Below are positions 43,601 through 51,066 of a stretch of DNA of 64,000 nucleotides, one piece after another. Position 1 is the first letter of the stretch; each line of letters starts with the position of its first letter. The notes beneath the pieces were generated by a model. It was not told the origin of the DNA. It ran no database searches and saw only the letters and a program-made list of their open reading frames with translations. Source of the stretch: Nocardia harenae NBRC 108248 (GTDB lineage: Bacteria > Actinomycetota > Actinomycetes > Mycobacteriales > Mycobacteriaceae); the NCBI RefSeq assembly GCF_001612885.1, contig NZ_BDBH01000004.1, forward strand, positions 620,001-684,000, given 5' to 3'. A program made the position numbers and the translations under genes.

Positions 43601-45427
43601 GAGTTCGCGGACCGCCTCCGGGATCGTGCGGAACGCGACGGCGGCGCGATGCGGCATCGGGGTCCGCCCGGATTGCAGCGTGGCGGCCAGGTCGGCCGGG
43701 TCCACCCCGGGGTTGGCGCGCAGGTGCTCGGCGACCGCCCGCGCCGCGTCGGTGACCGCCCGCGGTGCACGCCCCGACAGCGGAAGCACATGCCACCGCC
43801 CGGATCCGGGGTCCGGCTTCGCGGCCGGCGGCGCGGCCGCGAGCACGACGTGCGCGTTGGTGCCCGACCAGCCGAACGAACTGACTCCGGCCACCGGAAT
43901 CTCCGTCCCCGGCCAGCGAATGTTCTCGTGCGGCAGACGAACCGGCGCGGCAGTCCAGTCGATGGTCGGATTCGGCAGGGACAGATGCAAATTCCGAGGG
44001 ATGGTGCGACGCCCGAGCACCAGGACGGCCTTGATCAGCCCGGCGATACCCGCCGCCCCGGTCAGGTGGCCGATATTGGTCTTCACCGCACCCACGTACA
44101 GCGGCCGGCTCGCCGCTCGGCCGCCGAACACCTCGGTCAGCGCGGCGATCTCCATGGCATCACCGAGCTGGGTTCCGGAGCCGTGTGCCTCGACGTACCC
44201 GACATCATCGGGGTCGATTCCGGCCCCGAGATGCGCCTCCCGGACCACCGCCACCTGTGCGGCCGGGTTCGGCGCGGTGAGCCCGTTGCTCGTGCCGTCC
44301 TGATTCACCGCCGAGCCGCGCACCACAGCCAGCACCCGACGCTGCCGCGCGGCGGCGTCGCCGGCCCGCTCGATGACGACCGCGCCACATCCCTCGCCGA
44401 GGAGAAAGCCGTCGGCAGCCGCGTCGAAGGTCTTGCAGCGGCCATCGGCCGCGAGCATCCGCATCTTGCAGGCCTGCAGGAAGGTGTTGGGGTGCACCGT
44501 CGCGCCGACCCCGGCGACCACTGCCCGATCGCAGTCGCCGTTCCGGATGCTGTTCACCGCCAGGTGCAGTGCCACCAGCGATGACGAACAGGCGGTGTCG
44601 ATGACCACGCTCGGTCCCCGCAGGTCGAGCAGGTAAGACAGCCGCCCCGCCACGACGCTGGAGGCGTTCCCCAGCCCGAGATACGGGTCATCGAGTTCAC
44701 CGTGGCCGCCACGGTCGACGAGCAGATTCGCGTATCGGCCGTCTGCCATCATGCCGACGAAGACGCCCGTGCGCGTGGTGCGGAGCCGATCGGAGGACAG
44801 GCCGGCGTCCTCCAGCGCTGCCCAGCTCACCTCGAGCAGCATCCGCTGCTGCGGGTCCATCCGCGCCGCTTCGCGGGGGGAGATACCGAAGAATCGGGCA
44901 TCGAAGCCCGCGAGATCGTCGACGAACGCGCCCCTGGTGGTGTAGACGGTACCCGGCCGCCCGGGGTCGGGGTCGAAGCAGGCGGTGGCGTCCCACCGGT
45001 CCGGCGGCACCTCAGCCGCGGCGTCGACACCGTCGGCGAGGTTGCGCCAGAACAACTCTGGGGAATCCGCGCCACCGGGAAACCGGCATGCGAGCCCGGT
45101 GATGCCGATGACGGGGTCATCCGGATGCGATCTGGTGCCGATTCCGGCCGGTCGAGCGGCTGCGGTGGGTCCGGCCAGCGCTGCACTCACCGACTCGATG
45201 GTCGGGAACTCGTACAGCAGCGTTTCGCTGAGTGTGCGCCCGAGCATCTCCTCCAGCTCGCCGGAGAGGCCGACGGCATCCGATGAGGTCAGGCCGTAGT
45301 CGGCGAAGGCAGCCGTGCGGTCGACGGCGGCCGCTTCGATCCCGGCGATCTCGCCGATCCGCGCGGCCAGCCAGCTCTCGATAGCGGGCCGGTCGATGGC
45401 GGCGGCAGTCATCCCGTTCGGCAACAC
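40637..45427 (-). CDS. single-module type I polyketide synthase (ACP-KS-AT-KR-ACP)
   Basis: About 1596 residues. ACP1 (Ser ~47, 'YGLTSSDAVGLSG') is the probable FAAL acceptor. The KS has Cys in 'DTACSSSLVAL' (~279), His in 'EAHGSGTQLGD' (~414, Ser for the usual Thr) and 'TNIGHLTGAAG'. The AT has 'GYSLGEYTA' (~739, Tyr for the usual His) and 'RAMHTPLLD' (~837), neither the malonyl HAFH nor methylmalonyl YASH signature. The KR has 'TGGTGQIG' (~1249) and 'YAAANAFQ' (~1408). ACP2 has 'GGNSLVG' (~1547). No DH, ER, MT or TE. The GTG at 45427 is chosen for GGAGGGGG 5 bases upstream; ATG 45475 lacks a site. Confidence 0.93.
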   Translation of the reverse strand: MLPNGMTAAAIDRPAIESWLAARIGEIAGIEAAAVDRTAAFADYGLTSSDAVGLSGELEEMLGRTLSETLLYEFPTIESVSAALAGPTAAARPAGIGTRSHPDDPVIGITGLACRFPGGADSPELFWRNLADGVDAAAEVPPDRWDATACFDPDPGRPGTVYTTRGAFVDDLAGFDARFFGISPREAARMDPQQRMLLEVSWAALEDAGLSSDRLRTTRTGVFVGMMADGRYANLLVDRGGHGELDDPYLGLGNASSVVAGRLSYLLDLRGPSVVIDTACSSSLVALHLAVNSIRNGDCDRAVVAGVGATVHPNTFLQACKMRMLAADGRCKTFDAAADGFLLGEGCGAVVIERAGDAAARQRRVLAVVRGSAVNQDGTSNGLTAPNPAAQVAVVREAHLGAGIDPDDVGYVEAHGSGTQLGDAMEIAALTEVFGGRAASRPLYVGAVKTNIGHLTGAAGIAGLIKAVLVLGRRTIPRNLHLSLPNPTIDWTAAPVRLPHENIRWPGTEIPVAGVSSFGWSGTNAHVVLAAAPPAAKPDPGSGRWHVLPLSGRAPRAVTDAARAVAEHLRANPGVDPADLAATLQSGRTPMPHRAAVAFRTIPEAVRELDEIGRRIPVRAVPRGAPPAVRFVVPGTGDQFPGMARELYRSEPAFRTALDQCAEVAADALGCDLRAALYPQDSVAAPDPFAALRRGPAAPTGELVTRIDLAHAVVFALGYASAQLWQAYGIEPTGLLGYSLGEYTAACLAGVIELQVALPLVVRRARLVASAAPGAMLTVATSAERIVGYLRPGLSCAALNSPTTVVVAGPELKITALEHRLSADGIASRAVPATRAMHTPLLDPLRAELRALFDNVPLHKPRIPLVSNLTGSWITDDQARDPGYWAEHLCSPVQFADGVQTLVGSDPCVAVDLGAGQLASLVGQNVADRVVAIPTLRGAAVPDPGPKVLCRSIGRLWAAGAEVDWPRAGARGASISLPTYSFQHQRFWPDAGPAVAAASSGPEVLEPHWAAAPATGSAVPGRGPYLVFTDPGTRAVGLAALVLQELDGADCVTVVPGTAFEENGSDGYRVRPDNAADHQLLLGALAERDLLPATVIHLWSVSGTRVDPVTAEGVNAHRRRGFDSLMALVPPLGGHCVDGCRVLVVTDHAQLIDPADVLYPGKTTVIGPALVAGQEHPGLSVRLLDVLTPVDDPAVSWPAVAAAVVGETCWPGTDTVLAQRGRRRLARRFRPLALDPPARYVRDGGVYLVTGGTGQIGLRVAARLAHAATDIALVLLARSPLPEDDEQLGAAPEQLRARALALRELRESGARVEVVPCDIGDAAAAATAVAAVRRRYGPIDGVVHAAGVLAPEAFTTIAASRPEFRAAHFRAKVDGTLALAAALHGERPDFVVLLSSMAAVLGGIGFATYAAANAFQDHFVTLRNLPGGSAWRAACWDTWQDTVRPAGDGGTPGSLTEYSFPPDAALAVLDRLVADGPARAVVSAGRLRERLDAWAGGDPFEAPVAEAPDGVPTGIDAYRERLARLWQDALGIDRVGPHDDFFEYGGNSLVGLQLVTAINRQFRVAVPTETLFEAPTVADMAEYLRTATATERKSRV

Positions 45428-45503
45428 CGATACCCCCTCCGGACCCGGGAATGGCACAAATATTCGGTCGAACATATTCTCTGTGAATTCGCGGGACCAT
45501 CAA

Positions 45504-45519
45504 CCCCCCGATCGGGGGG
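45504..45519. promoter_or_regulatory. perfect palindrome CCCCCCGATCGGGGGG in the divergent cluster promoter
   Basis: A 16-bp perfect palindrome, extended by near-symmetric CAA/TTG flanks, lies in the 186-bp region between the PKS and HpaB-like starts. It is the only striking dyad there and is ideally placed to control both biosynthetic operons. The binding protein is unknown; the LuxR-type protein at 58023 is one candidate. Confidence 0.55.
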
Positions 45520-45612
45520 ATTGCGGCAACCGGCCTGTCGTCTACCGTGGGACCGAGCTGCCGAAAACCGGCACAACCAAAATCCGATCGCGGGCCAGCG
45601 CAAGGATAACCA

Positions 45613-46809
45613 TTGGAAACTCAGCAGGTCGCGACTTCGACCGAAATATCTCCCTTCGGGAGAACCCTGGGGGGATTGCGCGCCGATCCCGCGCTGACGA
45701 CTTTCTGGGAGAGTATCTGGACGGCACCGGCGACCGAGAATGAATTCCTGACGTACGTGGGGGAGATTCGGCGTTTCGCCGAGTACAGCGGCGGCCTGCT
45801 CGGCCGTAGCCCGGATTTCCTGGCTGGCATCGTCTCCGCGTGGGCGGTGAATGCCGCGCATTTCGGTGCGGGCGCCGACCGGGTGCGCGAGTTCCACGCC
45901 GAGTGCCGGGCTCGGGGCCGGGTCCTCACCCATGCGATCTCGGATGTCTCCGAGCGGGGACAGGTCGACGGCGCCCGGCTGCTCCGGGTGGTCGACCGGG
46001 ATGCGGACGGCGTGTACCTCAGCGGTTTCAAGCAGCTGGCGACCCTGGCCCCGTACGCCGATCTGCTGCTGATCTACCCGTACCGGATGCTGTCCCCGGC
46101 GGAGGCGCCGGCCGCGCTGTGCGTCGCAGTCGAGCCGGATACCGCGGGGGTGATGATCCATCGGCGCCCCGGATTCCGTGGGGCGCACGAGCTGCCGGAC
46201 GAATCCATCGACGTGCTCGACGAGCAGGACGCGATCGTCGAGCTGGAGCACGCGTTCGTCCCGCACTCCCTGGTCTTCCTCGACCGCGCGGTCGAGCGCT
46301 GCAACACCCTGCGAGCGGGCACCGGGATGACCGGCCCGGCCTGGATCCAGGCGCTGGCCCGGATGGCGGCGAAGGCGCAGATGTACCGCGCACTGGCCGC
46401 CCGGGTGCTGGACAGCGGACCGACCTCCGCGAAGGAGCCCGGGATCGCCCTGGCGAAACTCACCCGCTTCGCCGCGAATACCGAGCGGGACTTCCAGGCC
46501 GCGCTCGAATCGGCGGGCTTCGACGAACGCTGCGGATTCTGGGCCGCGGATCGGGAACTTTTGTTGCACGGAATCGCTAATTTTACCGAACGCATCGAAA
46601 CCGCGACTGCGATTCTTGCCTCGATCGCCGGCCTCGATCTTATCTGCGCGAAACCAGGTAGGGCGAACCGGACCGGGCTGATTCCGGCGGCGCCGCAACT
46701 CTCCGATTGGACACTCTTCACGAATCTGTGCTCGGGCGCCTACGGCTACCGGCAGAACAAATACGAACTCGCGTTCGTGGGTGATCCCGACCGGCTCGCC
46801 GCCGGCTGA
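45613..46809 (+). CDS. HpaB-like flavin-dependent monooxygenase
   Basis: A 398-residue protein of the acyl-CoA-dehydrogenase-fold two-component monooxygenase group. The best-matching block is HpaB-like: 'GRSPDFLAGIVSAWAV', 'LTHAISDVSERGQVDGARLL' and 'GFKQLATLAPYADLLLIYPY'. Such enzymes use FADH2 from a separate reductase to hydroxylate phenols or, in related groups, oxidise amines. It is about 80-120 residues shorter than HpaB. No flavin reductase is encoded nearby. TTG start with AAGGA 7 bases upstream. First gene of the plus-strand operon. Confidence 0.7.
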   Translation: METQQVATSTEISPFGRTLGGLRADPALTTFWESIWTAPATENEFLTYVGEIRRFAEYSGGLLGRSPDFLAGIVSAWAVNAAHFGAGADRVREFHAECRARGRVLTHAISDVSERGQVDGARLLRVVDRDADGVYLSGFKQLATLAPYADLLLIYPYRMLSPAEAPAALCVAVEPDTAGVMIHRRPGFRGAHELPDESIDVLDEQDAIVELEHAFVPHSLVFLDRAVERCNTLRAGTGMTGPAWIQALARMAAKAQMYRALAARVLDSGPTSAKEPGIALAKLTRFAANTERDFQAALESAGFDERCGFWAADRELLLHGIANFTERIETATAILASIAGLDLICAKPGRANRTGLIPAAPQLSDWTLFTNLCSGAYGYRQNKYELAFVGDPDRLAAG

Positions 46810-46845
46810 TCCGCAGAGAATACTGCGAAAGAAGAGGTACACGAC

Positions 46846-47859
46846 ATGCTCACTCGGAATCGTCTCATCGACGCGCTCGAGCCGTTCAGCGGATTCGTGC
46901 AGTCGGCGGTGCTGTACAACCTGCTCGAACACGGTGTCGTGGAGCAGCTCGTCGTGAACGGGGTTTCGGCGCGCAAAGCACTGGAATCGGTGGTCACCAC
47001 CCCGGAACGGGTGGACGCGCTCGCCCTGTTCCTGCGCACCGCGGGGTACGTCGTCGATGACCGGGCCACCGACAAGCTGGTGCGGATCTGGGAGGCACGC
47101 GGCTGGTACCAGATGATGATCGGCGGATACGGCCGCACCTTCCTGGAGATCGGCCGCGGCTTCGGCTCCCCCGCCGCGGTCCCGCGGGACGGGCGGATGG
47201 TCGGCATCGGCAGCTGCGAGATCAGCGTTCACGACGCGATCCCGCTCATGGACCGGGTCCTCGATCGGCGCGGGCGTAGCTATCGCAGCGGCATCGACCT
47301 CGGCTGCGGCAGCGGCATCTTCCTCACAACGCTGGCAGCGAAGTACCCCGGGATGCGCCTCACCGGTATCGAGCCCAGCCCCGAAGGAGCTGCTGCGGCA
47401 GCGGATTTCGTCGGCGAATCACCGTATGCCGACCGGATCGACATCGTGACCGCCGACGCCATCGGCCATTTGGAGAATACCGGAGCCCGGTATGACTTCG
47501 GCATCATCAGCTTCGTCATCCACGAAATCCTCGGCCAAAGCGGCGAAGTCGGGGTGCGGGCATTTCTGCGCGCCCTCTTCGATACCAATCCGGACATCGA
47601 GCTGCTGGTCATCGATATCGACTACTGCTGGGACGATGCGGAGCGGATGCGTGATCCACACCGCACGAACTACTACAACCACTACTTCCTGCTGCACCCG
47701 TTCACCGACCAGCGCCTCGCGACCAAGGAGTACTGGACCGACCTGTACGGCAGCGCGGGGCTCACCGTAATCGACGCCGACGCCGACACCCCCGGTCTCG
47801 ACGAGACCGGGATCGTGACCGCGACCCTGCTACGACGCAGCGGGACCGGCGATGACTGA
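46846..47859 (+). CDS. SAM-dependent methyltransferase (possible 2-ketoarginine C-methyltransferase type or O-methyltransferase)
   Basis: A 337-residue class I methyltransferase with an N-terminal helical dimerisation domain ('NRLIDALEPFSGFVQSAVLY') and SAM motif 'SGIDLGCGSGIFLTTLAAKY', acidic loop 'LTGIEPSPEGAAAA'. The N-terminal layout recalls C-methyltransferases acting on 2-oxo acids such as MrsA (2-ketoarginine) as well as small-molecule O-methyltransferases. The arginine oxidase two genes downstream makes a ketoarginine substrate attractive. Alternatively it could methylate the hydroxymalonyl unit, as no FkbG is in the minus operon. Overlaps the next gene by 8 bp. Confidence 0.72.
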   Translation: MLTRNRLIDALEPFSGFVQSAVLYNLLEHGVVEQLVVNGVSARKALESVVTTPERVDALALFLRTAGYVVDDRATDKLVRIWEARGWYQMMIGGYGRTFLEIGRGFGSPAAVPRDGRMVGIGSCEISVHDAIPLMDRVLDRRGRSYRSGIDLGCGSGIFLTTLAAKYPGMRLTGIEPSPEGAAAAADFVGESPYADRIDIVTADAIGHLENTGARYDFGIISFVIHEILGQSGEVGVRAFLRALFDTNPDIELLVIDIDYCWDDAERMRDPHRTNYYNHYFLLHPFTDQRLATKEYWTDLYGSAGLTVIDADADTPGLDETGIVTATLLRRSGTGDD

Positions 47860-48829
47860 CTACACCGACAGCCAGGCTGTCTCCCGCCTCAGCTCCGGCC
47901 CGCGCACCTTCTTCCGGCTCCCGCACCGACCGGTCGCCGAGCTGAGCCCCGAATCCGGTGTGGACGCGGTAATCCTCGGGGTACCGGTCGATGGCGCCAC
48001 CGGCTATCGGAGTGGCGCCCGCTTTGGACCGGAAGCGGTACGCGCGGCGAGCACGCTGGCCCGATTGGGCAGCCGTGAGCGGGAACTGGTCATCACCGAT
48101 GTCCTGCGCGTGGTGGACGGCGGCGACGTCCATGTCGTGCCCGGCTACCATCTGCGGACCCTGGAGCTGATCGAGTCCGCGGTGGACGCTGTACACGAGA
48201 CCGGTGCGCTGCCCATCCTGGTCGGGGGCGATCACAGCCTGGCCATCGCCGAACTGCGCGCGGCGGCCAGGCATCACGGTCCGCTCTCGCTCATCCAGCT
48301 GGACGCGCACCGAGACGTGCTCGACGACTACTTCGGCGTCGCGCATTTCCACGGCACGGTGTATCGCCGCGCGGTGGACGAGGAACTCGTGGATCCGTCG
48401 ACCAGTATCCAAATAGGGATGCGCGGCAGCGTTCCGCGCGAGGACCTGGCCGAGGACGGCCTCGGATTCACCGTCGTGCACAGCGACGAGGCGATGGAGC
48501 TCGGCTGCGCGGAACTCGCCAGGCGTATCGCCGAGACGGTCGGCTCGAATCCGGTGGCATTGACCTTCGACATCGACTTCGTCGATCCGTCCTGCGCGCC
48601 CGGCACCGGCACACCCGAGGTCGGAGGCCCCAGCTCCGCCTTCGCGCTGCGGCTGCTCCGGAAGCTGGAATTGCCGGACATCCGAACCGTCTCGGTCGTG
48701 GAGATCGCCCCGCCGTACGACACGGCCGACATCACCGCCCACCTCGGGGCCGCGGTGATCTTCGAGATAATGGCGCTCGTCGCGGCCCGGCGGAGCCGGC
48801 AACGTCAGGACGGCGGCAGCCATGCGTGA
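47852..48829 (+). CDS. ureohydrolase (arginase/agmatinase family)
   Basis: A 325-residue Mn-dependent ureohydrolase. Metal ligands are present in 'LVGGDHSLAIAEL' (His), 'LIQLDAHRDVLDDYFG' (Asp-His-Asp) and 'LTFDIDFVDPSCAPGTGTPE' (Asp pair). The remaining motif is 'HFHGTVYRRAVDEE' in place of HGTPFR. These enzymes release urea from guanidino compounds (arginine, agmatine, guanidinobutyrate). The next gene overlaps by 8 bp and encodes an arginine oxidase, so the substrate is probably arginine or an oxidised guanidino acid, giving a diamine or amino-acid unit. Confidence 0.88.
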   Translation: MTDYTDSQAVSRLSSGPRTFFRLPHRPVAELSPESGVDAVILGVPVDGATGYRSGARFGPEAVRAASTLARLGSRERELVITDVLRVVDGGDVHVVPGYHLRTLELIESAVDAVHETGALPILVGGDHSLAIAELRAAARHHGPLSLIQLDAHRDVLDDYFGVAHFHGTVYRRAVDEELVDPSTSIQIGMRGSVPREDLAEDGLGFTVVHSDEAMELGCAELARRIAETVGSNPVALTFDIDFVDPSCAPGTGTPEVGGPSSAFALRLLRKLELPDIRTVSVVEIAPPYDTADITAHLGAAVIFEIMALVAARRSRQRQDGGSHA

Positions 48830-49940
48830 CAACATCACCGATCTCGAGGTCAAGGCGCTCGTCGAGGGGGTGAACCTCTCCGACGGGCACCCGCGGATGT
48901 CACTGTCACCCGGACAGGCCGAGATCGTGCTCGGCTTCCCCGACATCTTCGCGTCGACCCGGCGGATCCCCGTCGGTGTGGTGGAACGCGAGGCGCGCGC
49001 GACCTTCCTGACCTCGATCGGACAGCACGGCGCGCTCGCCGACGATATCGAGTTCCGGAGCTGCTACTCCTCCTCGACCGCCATCGACATGGTGGGCAAG
49101 GCGATCCGGATCACCGGAAGGCCGGTGACCATGGTCGAACCGACCTTCGACAACCTGCACGATCTGCTCGCCGGCCACGGGCTGCGGATCCATCCGGTCG
49201 CCGAATCCGCGGTCACCGCGGGGCCGCTCGGCCAGCTGCCGCCGACCGGGGGGGTGCTCTTCCTGGTGTCACCGAATAATCCGACCGGCACCGTACTGGA
49301 TCCGGAACGGCTCGCGCTGATCGCCGCCGCGTGCGCCGAGCGTGACACCGTCCTGGTCATCGATTCCTGCTTCCGGGCCCAGGATCTACGCGCCCAGTAC
49401 GACATGTACGCCACGCTCGCCAGGCACGAACCGGACTGGGTGGTCATCGAGGACACCGGCAAGCTCTGGCCGCTCCAGGAGCTCAAGACCGGCTTCCTCA
49501 ACTGGAACACCGGGAATCCGCTCCCGTTGGCGCGGATGTACTCCGATCACATGCTCTCCGCATCACCGTTCATCCTGCGGGTTGTCGAGTTGTTCGCCGA
49601 GGACGGCAGGCGCGGGGGTTACGACCGGTTGCGCGCGCACATCGGACACAACCGCGCCCTGGCGCGCGACCACATCAAGCTCTCGCCGGCCTATCCCGAC
49701 TCCCGGATCTCGGTCGACACCTTCCAGCTTCCGGAGGGGGTCGAAGCGCACGCGCTCTACACCGCGCTGGACGCGGGAGGGGTGCATGTGCTCCCCGGTG
49801 AGCTGTTCTACTGGGACCGGCCCGACCGCGGCACCGACCTGATCCGGATATCGCTGGCGCGCGATCCGGAGTCTGTCATCGCGGGCTGCCGGCGCGTCGA
49901 CCAGCACCTCGAGACGTGGAGGCGTGTTGTCACCAGCTGA
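48822..49940 (+). CDS. MppP/RohP/Ind4-type PLP-dependent arginine oxidase
   Basis: A 372-residue fold-type I PLP enzyme. The distinctive N-terminal stretch 'LSDGHPRMSLSPGQ', the 'SCYSSSTAID' box, 'SPNNPTGTVL' and the PLP Lys in 'WVVIEDTGKLWPLQELKTG' match the O2-using arginine oxidases MppP (enduracididine), RohP (azomycin) and Ind4 (indolmycin) rather than ordinary aminotransferases. Those enzymes convert L-arginine to 4-hydroxy-2-ketoarginine or a dehydro-imine. This is the key assignment for the cluster. The exact oxidation outcome (hydroxylation or desaturation) cannot be told from sequence. Overlaps both neighbours. Confidence 0.85.
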   Translation: MRDNITDLEVKALVEGVNLSDGHPRMSLSPGQAEIVLGFPDIFASTRRIPVGVVEREARATFLTSIGQHGALADDIEFRSCYSSSTAIDMVGKAIRITGRPVTMVEPTFDNLHDLLAGHGLRIHPVAESAVTAGPLGQLPPTGGVLFLVSPNNPTGTVLDPERLALIAAACAERDTVLVIDSCFRAQDLRAQYDMYATLARHEPDWVVIEDTGKLWPLQELKTGFLNWNTGNPLPLARMYSDHMLSASPFILRVVELFAEDGRRGGYDRLRAHIGHNRALARDHIKLSPAYPDSRISVDTFQLPEGVEAHALYTALDAGGVHVLPGELFYWDRPDRGTDLIRISLARDPESVIAGCRRVDQHLETWRRVVTS

Positions 49941-51066
49941 GCGCGCGACAGTAGTTCTGCTCCAGGCGAAACAGTCACTCGGCAGCGTCGGTCTTACGGA
50001 CTTCGCCGCGGCGGTGCGGGGAGCCGGAGCCGATTTGCGGATTCTCCGGACCGGCGAAACTCCGCTGGTCCGCGACGCCGACGTGGCGCTCGACGGCATC
50101 GGCGACGAGCGGATCGCCGACCCGGCCGAGTGGCGGGCACTGCTACCCGACTCGACCGTCGCCATCGTCACCAACGACGAGTACCTGCTCGACACCGCCC
50201 GCGCGCTCTGCGACGAACGGGGGCTGCGCACTCCGATCCCCGGGTCGTGGAACAACTATCGGGACAAGGGCGTGATGCGGAGGGCGCTGGAGGAGGCCGG
50301 GCTGCCGGTCACCGAGTCGCTGATCGTGACTGCCGGAATCGTGACGAAGGCCGGGAATTTCGGCGGTTTCGACCCCGACGAAATGGTAGTCGTCAAACCG
50401 GCCGCCGAGGCCAACCTCCGCGGCATCCGGATCGAGAGATATGCGGACGTCGATCTCTTCGCGCTCGACAACGGCCTCGTCGAGCGGCTGCTGGACGGCC
50501 CGCAATACCATTCTGAAGTGCTGGTGGCCGACGGTGCGGTCACGCACCTGTTCTCCGGCCGCTACGTCCGCTCCCTGCTCGATCTGACCCGCGGCGGTCC
50601 GTCCGGCTCGGCCCGGGCCGACACGTCGACCGAGCCCCTCCTCGCCCAGCTCGCCGTGCGCACCTGTAGGGCGCTCGGGCTGGACGGCACGTTCACCGCC
50701 CACGTCGAGTATCTCGCGGGCGGCACCGCGCCGGAGGATATCGTGGTCAGCGAGGTCTGCGCCCGCGCGTCCGGTGGCGAGGTGCCCTTCCAGTCCCGGG
50801 CGATCACCGGCGTCGATCTGGAACTGCTCAATCTCTCGATCCAGGCCGGGCTGCCGTGGAAGATGCCCGTAGCGGACGCAAAGGCGTCCGCCGCGTGGCT
50901 GTGGCGGGTGCGGGAGCCGATCACCGGCGCGGAACGGATCGGCCACCTTCCGGTGCGCGCCACCTTCGACTGGATCACGCTCGGCGGCCGGGCCAGAATC
51001 ACCGGCCCGACCGACAGCGTCCTGACCGCGCTGGAGCTGCTGGCGATCAGCAATGAGGCACCGTGA
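49924..51066 (+). CDS. ATP-grasp ligase
   Basis: A 380-residue ATP-grasp enzyme: 'NNYRDKGVMRRALEEAGLPV' at the domain entry, the ATP-binding Lys in 'DEMVVVKPAAEANLRGIRI', 'VERLLDGPQYHSEVLVADG' and the metal-binding C-terminal motif 'VVSEVCARASGGEVPFQ'. Such enzymes form amide bonds through an acyl-phosphate. In this operon it may couple the arginine-derived acid or amine to another component. The GTG (49924) lies 17 bp inside the oxidase gene; GTGA overlap with the next gene. Confidence 0.88.
   Translation: MLSPAERATVVLLQAKQSLGSVGLTDFAAAVRGAGADLRILRTGETPLVRDADVALDGIGDERIADPAEWRALLPDSTVAIVTNDEYLLDTARALCDERGLRTPIPGSWNNYRDKGVMRRALEEAGLPVTESLIVTAGIVTKAGNFGGFDPDEMVVVKPAAEANLRGIRIERYADVDLFALDNGLVERLLDGPQYHSEVLVADGAVTHLFSGRYVRSLLDLTRGGPSGSARADTSTEPLLAQLAVRTCRALGLDGTFTAHVEYLAGGTAPEDIVVSEVCARASGGEVPFQSRAITGVDLELLNLSIQAGLPWKMPVADAKASAAWLWRVREPITGAERIGHLPVRATFDWITLGGRARITGPTDSVLTALELLAISNEAP

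Noticed and set aside
40769..44584. Long plus-strand frames across the PKS
   Set aside because: All are antisense to conserved KS, AT and KR motifs on the minus strand.
45428..45475. ATG at 45475 as PKS start
   Set aside because: No ribosome site; GGAGGGGG sits 5 bases before the GTG at 45427.
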